Of a stretch of DNA of 64,000 nt, positions 44,924 to 57,207 are shown piece by piece. Position 1 is the stretch's first letter, and the number at the start of each line of letters is the position of its first letter. A program made the translations under genes and the position numbers. Source of the stretch: Lyophyllum atratum (lineage: Eukaryota; Basidiomycota; Agaricomycetes; Agaricales; Lyophyllaceae); the NCBI GenBank assembly GCA_014905825.1, contig JACGCN010000082.1:28228-92227 (forward strand). Direction: 5' to 3'. Under the pieces are notes generated by a model, which did no database searches, had not been told where the DNA came from, and saw only the letters and a list, made by a program, of their open reading frames with translations.

Positions 44924-47900
44924 CTAAGTGGAGGCGAGTTCTTCTACAGAAGGGCAGTCACACTGACAAGCCGGTGAGAAACACAGTTATGTACACGACT
45001 TGGTTGGTCACTTACAATGAGGTTCAAGTCTCCGTAAGCTAGAAGGGAAGAGAAGTCAATACATGTCCATGAACATGAGGGGGCCTTTCGTACCATCATC
45101 CACCCGAGAGACTGTTGGCCAAAACTTCTTTTCTTTGAGCCAAGGCAAAGGATAGACGGCGGTTTCACGAGAGTAAGGTCTGGGCGAAATGCATTACTAG
45201 TGTGAGCAGCGTAAAATATTTTTCAGCGTACCGATCCCATTCAGTGGAAGCAATCATGGAAATGGGGTGAGGGGCATTTGTAAGAACGTTGTTCTCTTTC
45301 GGTTGTTTCCCACTGATGATGTCTTCAACTTCCTTGCGGATTTGAATCATCGCGTCACAGAACCTGGAAAATGTGAGTTCGGTGTCCAAAACGATGCAAT
45401 TGGACCCACCTGTCTAGCTCCTCCAGAGTCTCCGACTCTGTCGGCTCAATCAGCATGCAAGTAGCGATAGGCCATGAGCAGGTGGGAGGGTGGAAGCCGT
45501 AATCCTGACGACACGCTGTTAACAGTCGGAGAGATAGCGAAGAATGGAGGGACAAACCTGGAGCCGCTTCGCGAAATCGGTGACTTTCAATCCAGCAGAT
45601 TTCGTAAACTCGGCCAAGTCAATCAGAAGTTCGTGGGCAACCCGATCGTTTCCATTTTTATACCGCAGATTGTAGTGACCCGAAAGGCGGCTAGCCATGT
45701 AGTTCGCATTGAGCAAGGCGATCTTTGAGGAGTCACTTAAGCCTTTGCCGCCCAACATCTTGATGTATGCCCAAGAGATGAGCGCAATCGACGCGCTACC
45801 AAATGGTGCTGCTGCCACAGCATCGATGGCTAGCTCTCCTCTAGCGGGCAGGATGGGATGACTCGGCAGGAAGGGTGAAAGATGTTCCGCGACACATATA
45901 GGCCTAGGAAGAGTCGTTAGCGTCTAGAGTATGAAATAGTATGATAACATCTTACCCAACCCCAGGTCCTCCTCCTCCGTGAGGACTACGATGGAGACAT
46001 TAGACCAGCTCCCAATGCATTATATGTGATACTTACATGGCAAAAGTCTTGTGAAGGTTCAAATGGCAGACGTCCCCACCACAAGTCGCAGGGTTGGTCA
46101 GACCAATTTGAGCATTGAGGTTCGCACCTGGACGAGATACGTTGATAAACAGGTGGCAGTCAGTAGCAGGTAGTCTCACCATCCAAGTAAACCTGTCCTC
46201 CATTATCATGGATTATTTTGCAGGCCTATGGTTGCAACGGTTAACAATAGAGCTTTACGAAGAAGGCAACATTTCTTACATCTTGCACACCGGCCTCAAA
46301 AACACCAAAAGTAGATGGATATGTGATCTGTCAGACCGTTAGTCCGAGAGTCATGGAAGAAGCGATAGTCATGCCATGAATGCGGCCAAGTTATCCTTGT
46401 GAAGCTCGGCCTTAGATTTCAGATCAACGAGGTCGAGATTTCCGTCGGGAAGGACTTTGACTGAGACCACTTTCAGGCCTGCCATGACCGCCGACTATAC
46501 TTCATCAGATAGTGCCGCGCATATAAATGGAAATACCCACAGCAGGGTTGGTTCCGTGTGCGCTTAAAGGGATCAAACAAATGTTGCGTTTTGCTTCACC
46601 TCGCGATTCATGGTAGGCGCGGATTACACAGAGACCGGCGTATTCACCAGCAGCGCCAGAGTTGGGTTGTAGAGTCGCTGAATGGAACCCAGTAATCTTG
46701 CAAAGATCTGCCTCCAATTCCTGCTCCCACGTGATTAATTTAAAATTTGGCTGGCATAAAGGTGAACTAACTTTGATGACAGTTTCATATCCCTTCACTT
46801 GGTCCAAAGGCGCCAATGGATGAACGGCGCTGAACTCCGGCCATGTAAGCGGTATCATGCTACTGGTACTATTGAGTTTCATCGTGCAGCTTCCGAGGGG
46901 AATCATGCTATGGATGAGGCTGATGTCCTTGGATGCCAGATGGTTGATGTAACGTAGCATCTCAGTTTCTGAATGGTGCTTGTTGAAGACGGGATGGGGA
47001 AGGTATTCCGACGTGCGCTGTAAGGATGGTGGGATTGCCGTTCCCTTTGGCTGCTGGAGATCTGAGAGAGATACGTTGGGGGCGGACCGAACAGAGGCGA
47101 ACACGTTGATAAGGGCAACCAAATCATTAGGAGAGATACTTTCGTCAAATGTGACGCCGACACGCGTATCGTCGATCTGACGTAAGTTGATGTTTGCACC
47201 AGCAGCGGCAGCATGCACAGCACTAGCCTCGACAGCAGTCGACGATAGGTCAATGGTGATGGTGTCGAAAAATGAGGTATTTTCCACCCGGTAGCCGATC
47301 GCTTCTACAGCGGACTTGAAAGCCTGAGTGTAACCGTGGACTTTGATAGCGATTCTGCGAATACCAGCGGCTCCGTGATAAACAGCATACATAGCTGCCA
47401 TATTCGCGAGAAGTGCTTGACTTGTACAAATATTACTGGTCGCCTTCTCTCGGCGGATGTGTTGTTCACGAGCTACGAAAGTCGTGTCAAAAAAAATCTT
47501 TAGAAGGTAAACCAACACACACTTTGCAAGGATAACCGGTAGGCGGGCTGTCCAGTAGCATCGCGGCTCCGACCAATCAGACGTCCAGGCATTTTCCTCT
47601 TGAGTTTGTTTGTCACTGCGAAGAAGGCCGCGTGAGGGCCTCCGTATCCGGCGGGAACACCGAAACGAGCTGAATTTCCAAGGACGATATCTGCACCCCA
47701 TTCACCAGGAGGCTTCAGCAAGGACAAAGCCAAGAGATCCGTTGCACACGCCACCAACCCTCCAGCAGCGTGTACCGACTCGGCGAAGGAACCATAATCC
47801 TTGATAGAGCCATTGATATCCGGATACTGAACGAGAACACCACAAAGATCGGAACGGAGTTTCTGGTTTTCCAATGCAGTGACAGCATCTCCGACGACGA

Positions 47901-48688
47901 GATTAATTCCGAACCCCTTGGCCCGTAGGCGAAGAACCGCGAGTGTTTGCGGCAGAACCGCCGAATCGACAAGGAATGTCTGCTTTTTTTGCGATGTCGA
48001 GAAAAATGCCATGACCATGGCCTCCGCTGCTGCGGTGGCCTCATCCAGGAGAGAGGCATTGGCAATATCCATCGAAGTGAGAGACATAACCATAGTCTGG
48101 AAGTTCACAAGAGACTCAAGACGGCCTAGAGCATCGCTGAGCCGAGCTTGGTGATGAAGGAACACAAGGGCAGCTTACCTTGCGCAATCTCAGGCTGATA
48201 GGGCGTATAGGGAGTGTACCAGGCGGGGTTTTCCATCACCTAGACAAGGCCATTAAACCACGGAAACTCTGTACGTCCAATATTTCAAGACGTACGTTTC
48301 GCAAAATTACTGGAGGCACGACAGCGGTATGATATCCCATTCCAATGTAGCTTTTAAAAGGCTTGTTTTGACCACCGAGCTCTTTGGCTCTTGCATGTAA
48401 CTCAGATTCGCTGAGCACCGGAATGGAGCTGTTATCGACGGAGTTGGCGGCGACGCGGATTTTGGGTGGCACGGTATCCTCTATGAACGCGTCCATAGAG
48501 TTGTATCCAAGCTTCGAAAGCATGAATGAGGCTTCATGATCATCGGGTCCAATATGACGCTCTGGAAAAACGTCGAGAGGTGCAAAAAGAGATGTCTGAG
48601 GACGGATGGTGGCTAGTCCTCGAGACCTCTGAGCATGGGTCAGACTGGAAGACAGAACCCGCGAGGCATGGCGCAGGGCTAAGGCCAT
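44924..48688 (-). CDS. GCV2: Glycine dehydrogenase (decarboxylating), P protein of the glycine cleavage system
   Basis: PLP enzyme of the mitochondrial glycine cleavage complex; decarboxylates glycine and passes the aminomethyl group to the H protein lipoyl arm. ATG at 48688 with presequence [20 protein letters not shown]. Landmarks: [129 protein letters not shown] and the PLP-lysine motif [20 protein letters not shown]. The last exon gives [16 protein letters not shown] (44924). Roughly ten short introns. Linked to the A locus in many mushrooms. The CTPYQPE exon is short and lies between 48175 and 48240. Confidence 0.95.
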
Positions 48689-49138
48689 GGTTGGGGGGAA
48701 TAGAGAGTCGCAGTGGGTTGCGGATTAAGAGGTAAAAGCGATCGCTTCCGCCAACGGACATGAGAACTTGTACCATATCCATTCACCGAGTAAAGACTCA
48801 TGCATGTCTGATGCAGAGATAAGGACTTACACTAGGGCCAGTCACATTTTAGGGAATATTTCTGCATGAAAAGGCACGATGTTGAAGGATGGTTCAGCGC
48901 TGCCTCGAACATCGAGTAAGTCAAAACGAGTTGTGGCGAGCGCCAGTCTTCCTCACTGGGACAAAAAGTTTTTCTGGCCCACACATTGAGTGACATCATT
49001 GCATTACGGCATCAGGGCAAGGCCATCGACACATGCATATCGTGCAAAGCCCAGAACGTCGTCGGACCGGACCCTGCTTTCCGCAACATTTCCGACTTTC
49101 CGTCAGCGGGATTCCGTCAATGACCCTGGACGTGGCAC
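48689..49138. promoter_or_regulatory. Upstream region of GCV2 / 3' flank of the ARMH3-like gene
   Basis: 450 bp upstream of the glycine dehydrogenase start and downstream of the ARMH3-like stop; both genes are on the minus strand. It should contain the GCV2 promoter. No clear TATA box, repeat or gene was recognised. Confidence 0.5.
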
Positions 49139-51560
49139 TCACGGAACTTGCGATTCACGTAATGTTTTGGGGGCATGCAGTCCATCCACCTCGATCTCCT
49201 TTGCGACGACCCCCATTGCCGCTCTTGCAGTTCTAGCTCCAGCTTGGCTCACTTTGTACTCATAAAATTCGACGATTTCTAGAATCGACGCCAATGCATC
49301 CGTAGATCTATTTATCCATATCGCTTGCCGCGGATCTGGCTGTCGTACAGTCAGTGAGTGTAGAAGTGAAGTCTGACTTTTTAGAATTGAAGATGACCAG
49401 ACGAGCTCGTACTGGTTTAGGTAAATCAGCGCGATCCAAGCGTATGATATGAATCGCATACAATAAACTCGTGCAGAGCATTCGGAGATGGGAGAAACAT
49501 CTCGGACTTCGCCAGCGAGAGGTCTAACAGAAAAATGACCTTGGGAAAGACGTATTGGTGTACGAAGAACCTGAAGGAATATTCAACACACCTCTCGAAC
49601 AATCTGTTCAATGCCCCCAGTCGTGTCTAGGCTGTCTATTTTAGTAGATAGGAAGTTCAACAACCCGATGAGGGCAGTCCACAACTCCTTCCATTCATAT
49701 TCTGTGAGGTCCGTGAACTTGCTTGCTACAGAATATGATGCTTCACAAACCTAAGCGTACACCGGCATTTTGGAGGAACCACACTACGCGATAGCATGTT
49801 CGGATACACGTCCTGCGTGCCTCTACGTCAGATAGCGCGTCAACTTCGCAGAAAGGTTTATTCTCACATGTAGCAATATACCTCAAGCCTCTTGTGAAGG
49901 TTGTGGCGTAGCCAGAGCACGCAGCAGTCTAATAAAGCACACAGTGGCGGCCTCTTGGATTGCGGTAGGGGTAAATGGGGTAGTCTCTTTTACAACGATC
50001 TGTAAGTATCAAGTGAGTGAGTTGCGCATGCTCTTACCTGGCGACATATGGGTATAATCATCTCAGTGGGTTGGCAAAAACCATTTATCACATCGTCATT
50101 CTCGACAAACGCAAGAAGGATGTTGAGGGACAAATTGGCGTACGAAAGTGAGCGTGGCGAAGAGGTCGAGGAAGCATGAGTCAGAAGGTATGAGGAGAGT
50201 GTCAAGATAGTCAAAGGCGGCGGGGGTAAACGTGCGGATGCTACGTTTTCTGGATTTATATATTCCAACAGGATCGATGGGAATATTGGATTTGCACGTA
50301 AAAATTCAAATACAGCCAACAGGATGACAGTGGCTTCAATTGGCCTGGGATATCGCGTTAAATCGCTCCCAACATTGAGAGAATAAATGCTCACTGGTTC
50401 TTGAAGAGTTCCCGCGGTGGTTCAACATTAGTTATTGCAAGCGCTCGATCTGGCCGGAATGAGGCGATCATGGACCCAAGAGTGGTCGCAAGCGTGGGTC
50501 TGATAGAATCGTCAGAAATATCCTGGTAAGCTCTGCCAACAGCCAGTAGGTCATCTTTCAGCCAACAACATCCCAACACCATACAGCCACATACTTAATT
50601 CCAGCCTTGAGTGCAAAGTTTGTTGCCCAGCATATTTTGCGCATAAGGTCTTCGTCCCGTGTTTCTTTGATGCATCTGAGGTAAGGGTTCAACCTAGCTG
50701 CGTCAGATTTGTGGAAGTTGGCTAGAACAGCCAATAGAAGGCTCGCTTCAAATGTGAACTGATCTGTGTCGGGAGATTTGATGAACTAAGGAAGAAGGCG
50801 GCTATTGGAATCCACTGTGGCAGGATGTATGATAACACGAACTTGCGCGATTGAGGGAAACAAATTTCGGCGAAGAAAATATGCACCAGGACTGAGTTGC
50901 CCAATCGCGCACATATATATTAGCGCTGCTTGCAAAACCTGATGGCGGATGGTGGCTGAGTACGCGTTGAATTAACTCAAAGACATTCATAGAACGTGGA
51001 TTGCGCGTACCAGGGGCCTGCTCATCAGCAAGGATATCGTTCACCAAGGCTGTGAATGCCTGAAAGTACAAGATAATGTTTAACGAATCATTTCTTCCAT
51101 ACAATGCGAACGCACCATGAAGATCTCGTCGCTCTGACTGACGCCTCCTGCCAGAACCTCCATGACCTCCCATCCAGTGAGGTTCTTCGTCAAAATGCAA
51201 CGGAGAACGATGGAAAGCGTTTTTATAGCATGCGCCTTCCTGACATCCTTGTATGGAGCATTGCGCGCGTGCACTAGGCTTTCCCAGAACAGCTGATTCA
51301 AGAAGAGCTACTGGTGTCCACTTAGAACTCTGCCCTAGACGCGAGATCTAGAGTTACTAACGAACCTTTAGCGTTCCAAGGCAAGCGTCCTTGGTCACAC
51401 GATTGAATTCGCCTCGCAGGTATTCGTCCTTCACCTCCAAGTTGAATAGATTGGAGAAGAACTGATCATGGCTCTCTTGCGGCGCGATCTGGCGCGGTGT
51501 CAGGCCATTGAACAATTTTGTGTAGGTTACGACGAATTTAGAGGCGATGCCGGAACTCAT
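49139..51560 (-). CDS. ARMH3-like protein (armadillo-like helical, DUF1741)
   Basis: Fungal homologue of human ARMH3/C10orf76, an ARM-fold Golgi protein that works with GBF1 and PI4KB. I choose ATG 51560 (MSSGIASKFVVTYTKLFNGL), the first in-frame ATG. Conserved stretches: FFSNLFNLEVKDEYLRGEFN, LLNQLFWESLVHARNAPYKD, KAHAIKTLSIVLRCILTKNL, TGWEVMEVLAGGVSQSDEIF, FTALVNDILADEQAP, TIRHQVLQAALIYMCAIGQL, SPGAYFLRRNLFPSIAQ. The middle part is NPENVASARLPPPPLTILTL and LLAFVENDDVINGFCQPTEM. The end is DALASILEIVEFYEYKVSQA, and GVVAKEIEVDGLHAPKTLRE up to a stop at 49139. Many introns; the stretch 49640-49990 is the least certain. Confidence 0.75.
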
Positions 51561-51727
51561 CAAGGGGGAGAGAAAGCACGATACAATGGTTGTCAATGAT
51601 CATGTTTCCGATGTTAGCGGCGTGACACCAATAATGATCAATTATATTGAAGATTCTGGTCGTGCAAGGAGTACATTTACAGGGTAACACAAGGAGAGAA
51701 ATCGCGTCTACAGTAACTACGAAGGGG

Positions 51728-53769
51728 TCACGGAGTATCCGAAACACCAGCATCCACCATTTCAGTTATCCATCCCATTAAAACCTCGTCCCGAATCCGC
51801 ACCCCCTCCATGAGCCTTCGGACACCGATGAACGCCTTCCGACCGCGCCTTTCTCCCTCACGCTCACTGTCTCCAATCTCAATATCTCCCTCTATGTCCT
51901 GGTCTTCCCGATCCTCTACAATGCCTGGGAATCCAAAATGATCGGCATCGACTCTGGGAGCCACATCTGCCGAGGCGAACGACATCCGGAACAATATCCT
52001 GATGCAAAGTAAAGCCGTGAGGGCAGTAGACGGGGGGTCCACCAGTGGCCTTTCATAGGTAATCACCGTGCTGCGCGGTGGCGGTAACGGACGGTTGGTA
52101 GGATTATCTATTGGGTAAGGCGAATCCTGAGACGGTAATGTGATCGTATCGCTTTGCGATGGATGCTTCGAGGTGGACTGGGAGCTCGAAATATGGGTCA
52201 ACATATGTGAACGGAGGCTGGGCTTTGGCATCGCAGGTCTTGAACATGATGACCATAGGCAGGGTGATTCTGGTGCCTCGATCTTCGCCAAATGTTCCAA
52301 GAGGTGCTCATACAGCTCCCCTGCCGAAGAGAATATGGGCGCAGAGCATTGTGAGCGATCCCACTTGCATTTGAAGCGTTCGTTCGCAATAGAGTCTCTC
52401 CGCCTATCGACTCCACGGACGATGAATCTTTGGATGGGGCCCTGGAGGACCATGGCTTGAGCGTCAGGAAAAACAGAGTTCACGTTTTTGATGACGTCTG
52501 AAGCAACCAGCAAGGGATACTGTTCCTGATGCGGTGAAAACACATCTTTGTAGAGGTTCCAGAAATCGACTTGAGTAAGTTCGCTGTCCGTCTTGGCGAC
52601 AAACATGGTTTTCATCCTGGTGATGATAGTCAGCATTGAAGGATTGCTCAAAGAGAAGGAAATCGCAGACCAATCATAGCACCGCTGGGGCTCAGGTTTG
52701 GCCAACAATCCATCCAACTCCTCTTTCGTGAGTTCATGATCCCGAGTTAAGACAGTCGTGGAGGGAGCTGTGTGAATTGTCCCGGAGATGTCCACCACGA
52801 CCCTTTCTTCCAATGAACGTTGCTCGTCAAGCAGGAGACTGACAAGAAGCTTGAGGACAGCTGGCATCTCGGGATGGAGCAAGAAGGCTTTAGCCATAGA
52901 CATATGGGATATATGCACATACAAGTAATTCAAGCATGCGTCGATCAGGGGTTTATCTATGAAGAGGGGAAGGTATCTGATGGAGGCAGCCAATGTTGGG
53001 GATTCCGCCGTGATATTGATAGTATTCACCGGGTTAGAGAGGGTGACAGTAAGTGCTGTAAGGGCAGCAATTATCATCGAGCGATTAGTTGACTGCGATG
53101 CAATCTGTTGGAGAGGCTGCAGCGGATTCCAAGGCGCTGGCGTCATCGGCGTAATAATAATCTTCGCGGCCACGACGTGATACAGGTCGATGATATGTAG
53201 AACGAACTCCGAGTCCTCATCCCTATCGCATTGCAGAATGCTTAGGGCTTTGAGTACCAATGTTAGCGTGTGTGTATGGTTGGCAAGCTCTACGGCATTC
53301 TGTTCAAGCAACGCGGCGTTACGCAAGACAAAAAGGGATTCGAGGGCGTATCGTCGTTTGCGAGCGAGGTCGGGAGGCGGAGAGAAAAGGGAATGTGCGT
53401 CTGTCGATGATTTATACCCTTCTGAAATGTACCATTCTGGCCAATCGAATAAACCGTCCATAAGTCCCGGGATGCTGGTTAACAGGAATTGTTCGTTATG
53501 GCACAAGCGGCAGAGGCGGTCTAGTGCCCAGCCAACCTCAGAGAGTATTCCTGATCGAAGTGATAGAGCCATTCTGTTACTGGGAACAGACTCAGTATAC
53601 CATCCTATTGATTATCAACGCGTCAAGTGTCGTCTTGCACGGAAGCAAGGAGCTCACGTTCATAGTCATCTCTGACATCTGCAACCGGTCGAGGTGCTGT
53701 TTGAGGGACATAGCCGGAGCGATAGTAGGTGCTAGGAGGCACTCGGCTACTGTTCACGTACGCCGACAT
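51728..53769 (-). CDS. RSC9: RSC/SWI-SNF subunit Rsc9 (RFX-type and C2H2 zinc-finger, ARID2-like)
   Basis: Subunit of the RSC-type chromatin remodeller. The first exon (ATG 53769) reads MSAYVNSSRVPPSTYYRSGY, VPQTAPRPVADVRDDYER and splices (phase 1) to WYTESVPSNRMALSLRSGIL; this joins the start to the long frame and matches the family's ERMVLSLRSGI-type start. After an ARM-like helical region the RFX-type winged helix is visible (VDFWNLYKDVFSPHQEQYPL, LVASDVIKNVNSVFPDAQAM). Then two C2H2 fingers follow (FKCKWDRSQCSAPIF to HLLEHL; CLWSSCSRP to SHMLTHI). The C-terminus is LTALLCIRILFRMSF and an acidic tail. No ARID is seen upstream of the shown start. Confidence 0.85.
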
Positions 53770-54082
53770 GCTTGTTCATCGAAGGGTCGGGAAATGAGAT
53801 AGAAAAATCGCGTGTGTCACACCCATCGTCACTCTTTGTCACGCGATTGTCCCTCAAGTTCAACTCGAAAAAAATATGTAGACGCCAGCTGTACGCACTG
53901 TATTGCACAGTACCACAAAAATTATACTACTGTACGGCGTATGGTTACTGCTCAGCATTTGCTTCAACTTGGAAGAAGCAAAAAAGCGACATGGCCATTA
54001 AAACAACTTTTGCGGGGGAAAATCCAGTATGCGTAAGTTATACATGATGATGCTATATGGAAGCAAGGAGGAACGCAACCAC

Positions 54083-55177
54083 TCAATCATCGCCGCCCTC
54101 ATCTTCACCCCCATCTTTCCAGAGTGCATACATTTTTCTTCGATTTGAATCACGGGTTTCGGATTGGCTTGCAATCTCGAAGACTGCTCTTAAGAGCTTC
54201 TTCCTCAGCAACGGGCCATCCACCTTGCCTTCCGCACTGGGATCCTCATAGCATGAATTAGATGTGAGGCTTGGGTATAAATCAGATTCCTCCTTCGTGA
54301 CTGTCAAGCGAGCGCGTTTTGTGACGGGTGGTTCATCGTCGTGTGAAGGAGCGGAGAGAGCGGAGAGAAGAGGTTCCACAAGGGCAGATTGTATGCGTTT
54401 GTATGTCACGCTTGTCGATGTCTGTGCCGCGAGAGACAAGAAAGGCTTAAGAATGGTGTATAAAGGAGCTGGGAGCGGTGAAGATGAGGATGTTGAGAGT
54501 GCGCCGAGGGTTTTGTCGAGCTCCTCAATGTATATATCAGCAAGGTGATAGGCTAAGCTCGTAGGAATTTTGAGATCACTTGGACTGGTTTCAGGTGTCA
54601 GATTATTCAGTAAAAGAGGCGCGCATTTCACTCACCATAGAGGTCCACCTGCGGCCGTCAAAATATCATTATACTCATTACAAGCATCCCTGTCCCATTC
54701 AGCCCGCATTAGAAGACGGAAAGACGAGTTTACGAATCTTCTGACAAGCATGTAGTACTTGTCTATCCTGTTATATCAGTGAGTAGGCACGATTTATGGA
54801 AGTGAAGCAAAGACTGACCGCAAGTGATCAATGCTATTCCACTCACGGACGATCGTTTCCCAAAAGCCACGCAGGAAGGCCAACGAAGATGATGTTGTGG
54901 TGAGGGCCAAGACAAGATCTGCCAGTTCGCTAGCTAATGCCTGCTGCACGAGAGGTTTGTCGGACATCCAGAAGCCATAAAAAATGCCCTTCCAGAGCTT
55001 ATCCATGTCAGGCTTTGAAATAGCATCTCTGGAGTCGTCTGAGAGGAAGACTGCGAGGTTCTTGATGGCCTTATCGCGGGTCTTTTTCTCTTTCACGCTA
55101 TGAGTATAATTGAATAGTGGGCCGGTAGAAGACTCACCAGTTGATGCCAGATGCTTTCCCAAGGGCGGCGCAGACAT
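54083..55177 (-). CDS. RRP1: Ribosomal RNA processing protein 1 (Nop52/RRP1)
   Basis: Nucleolar factor for 27S pre-rRNA processing and 60S subunit maturation. ATG 55177 starts MSAPPLGKHLASTGESSTG. The Nop52 fold is clear: KKTRDKAIKNLAVFLSDDSR, MDKLWKGIFYGFWMSDKPLV, QQALASELADLVLALTTTSS, LAFLRGFWETIVREWNSIDH and LRLDKYYMLVRRFVNSSFRL, then ADIYIEELDKTLG. The C-terminus has a KRARLTVTKEES segment and ends YALWKDGGEDEGGDD. Only the N-terminal conserved domain is present and the protein is short (about 330 residues). It shares a 110-bp divergent promoter with the HIU hydrolase gene. Confidence 0.85.
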
Positions 55178-55287
55178 GACCGCAGGAGGACTTTTTTCGT
55201 TTCAAAGTCCGATCTTGATTGATGGCTATGACCTCATGGTATAGATACTAAGATAGATAAGATCTCCGCCTACTCCAGACCAACGCC

Positions 55288-55831
55288 ATGTCCAAATCCC
55301 CCATTACCTGCCACGGCATGTCTACCAGTCTTCGCATGCAGGCCGTTCACTGATATCCCTACCCAGTTCTCGATTCATCCACCGGAAAGCCTGCCCCGGG
55401 GGTTTTCGTTCGACTGCAACAGCTCGAAGTCTCCGACAACGGCGGTCCTGATATTTTCCACCCTCTTGCCAAGGGGTAAGCGCGACGTGCTCCTTGCGGC
55501 ATGTTGTTCTTTACCTCCGACAGGTACACCAACTTGGACGGTCGCTGTCTCGACCTTTTGCCCCCAGCTGGCTCTGAGGAAGAGCAAAGTGAGAAGACCG
55601 CACTTGCGACTGGACAGATATACAAGATTGTTTTCAAAACTAGAGAATACTTTGAAAGCACCGAGCGCACCTCATTCTATCCCTGGGTTGAGGTCAGTCA
55701 GCTGCATTCACCCTTCTTACTCTATGTTCACACTGTTCAAGATCACATTTACAATTACCAACCCCGAGGAGCATTACCATATCCCGTTGTTGATCAGCCC
55801 ATACTCTTTCACCACATACCGAGGAAGTTGA
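55288..55831 (+). CDS. 5-hydroxyisourate hydrolase (transthyretin-like)
   Basis: HIU hydrolase of the uric-acid degradation pathway, converting 5-hydroxyisourate to OHCU. Exons 55288-55315, 55367-55475, 55524-55692 and 55742-55831 total 396 nt, 131 residues. Start [20 protein letters not shown], with the catalytic-histidine HVLD motif; then [32 protein letters not shown] (the Arg of the active site), [38 protein letters not shown]. The C-terminal YRGS is the enzyme signature separating HIU hydrolase from transthyretin. The first intron must start with GC (CACG|GCATGT) to keep HVLD; the nearest GT donor would break that motif. No peroxisomal SKL is seen. Confidence 0.93.
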
Positions 55832-56106
55832 GCAAAAGTTGAGTAGATGATTCCAAGACCGGGATGCAAGGCAGAACGGCTTGCTAAGTTACATGATTAA
55901 CGACCATACACATATCCAAATGTAGAGCGATAAAGACTTCTGCAATCTCTATGATATTCTACCCAACAGGCTCGGATAATGAGGAAAGACAATGCAGTAA
56001 GGGATGGGGTGGTGATAATGTGTGAGTGTGCAGATGTATAGCAAGTGTGTATGAGATATAGAAAACAGAGGACAAACGACGGGAAAGACAGGAACAGCGG
56101 AGATGG

Positions 56107-56932
56107 TCATTGAACGAGGACCCTGTCGTACTGCACCCCTTTGATGTTACTACCACGCATCGATTGCTTCACGTTTGATAGGAACTGGTCTCGATTTCTG
56201 CTCATCTCCTGGGCTGCATCTGTTGATATGTTTAGTTAGTGACTAATCGACTGCGGGTAGCCAACAACGCACCCTTGTTGAGAGGATCGTCTGCATTCGG
56301 CTCCAGGAATAGGTACTGCAGCCCCACCATCACTGAGTTCAGATTGAGAACAGGTTTCCAGTCTTCTCGGAGGATGTTCAAGCAGACGTTGCCCTCAAGG
56401 TCGACGTTGGGGTGATAAATCTGCAAACGTGAAGCAATAAGCAACATAGGGCTTGTACGAGCTGGGCGGCCTCACCGTTTGCGTGCATTTGACTTTGGGA
56501 GGGTCGTGTGGGTAGTTTGTGTTGATGGCAAAGGAGAAGACAAACGCGCCACCCTTGTACATGCCTGCAAGTTCCATGGAAATGGTTCAGTATACACTAT
56601 AAAAGTTATGGGCAGAATAGATGACCTTCGTCTGGTGTGATGGTGAGAGTGAAGTTGAGGAGATCAGCGGCATCTGGGAAGTTCGTCTTCATCGTCGACG
56701 GTAGGTCCAGCTCCGTCAAATCTGTGTTCCAACAGACTCAGCTCTCTAGATCCTTCCAAAGCATCGACCGGCTTACCTTTCTGTACTCGAATCTGGGCGG
56801 CGCTCGTCTTTGGCTTCTTCTTTGCTGCCGCATCCTCGTTCTTCTTCATGCTCCAGATCTAAGAAGAAGCCTACGATGAGCTAGGAAACGGTTCTGGTAG
56901 AGGGATGGCGCACTTTGATCATGGTTGTGGAT
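56107..56932 (-). CDS. UBC12: NEDD8-conjugating enzyme Ubc12 (E2)
   Basis: E2 that passes NEDD8/Rub1 to cullins. The first exon is ATGATCAAA only (56932-56924), then [27 protein letters not shown]: the docking N-terminal extension of Ubc12. The E2 core follows: [80 protein letters not shown] (catalytic Cys in NVCLNI), [20 protein letters not shown] and [17 protein letters not shown]. It ends [20 protein letters not shown]. Divergent from the dioxygenase gene across ~275 bp. Confidence 0.93.
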
Positions 56933-57207
56933 GTGAGGAAGGGGTCGTGGGTCAAACGAGGTAGTCGTGAGTGGTCAAGAACTTAGAAATATAAAGCGTC
57001 TGGATTTGGACAGATCACTCCGACTCATTCGCAGTGTGGCGGTGTCATGTCTGTGCACGTTGAGAGCACGCTACAACGCTTTTACGGCTGCGAGCATATG
57101 GTCCTTCTTCAGCCGTGATCAAATCGAATATATGTCGTGACAGCCAAGCTCTCCGGATCCTATTTATCTAAGGACTTATCTCGACCAATCTTTCATCGAG
57201 TCTTCCA

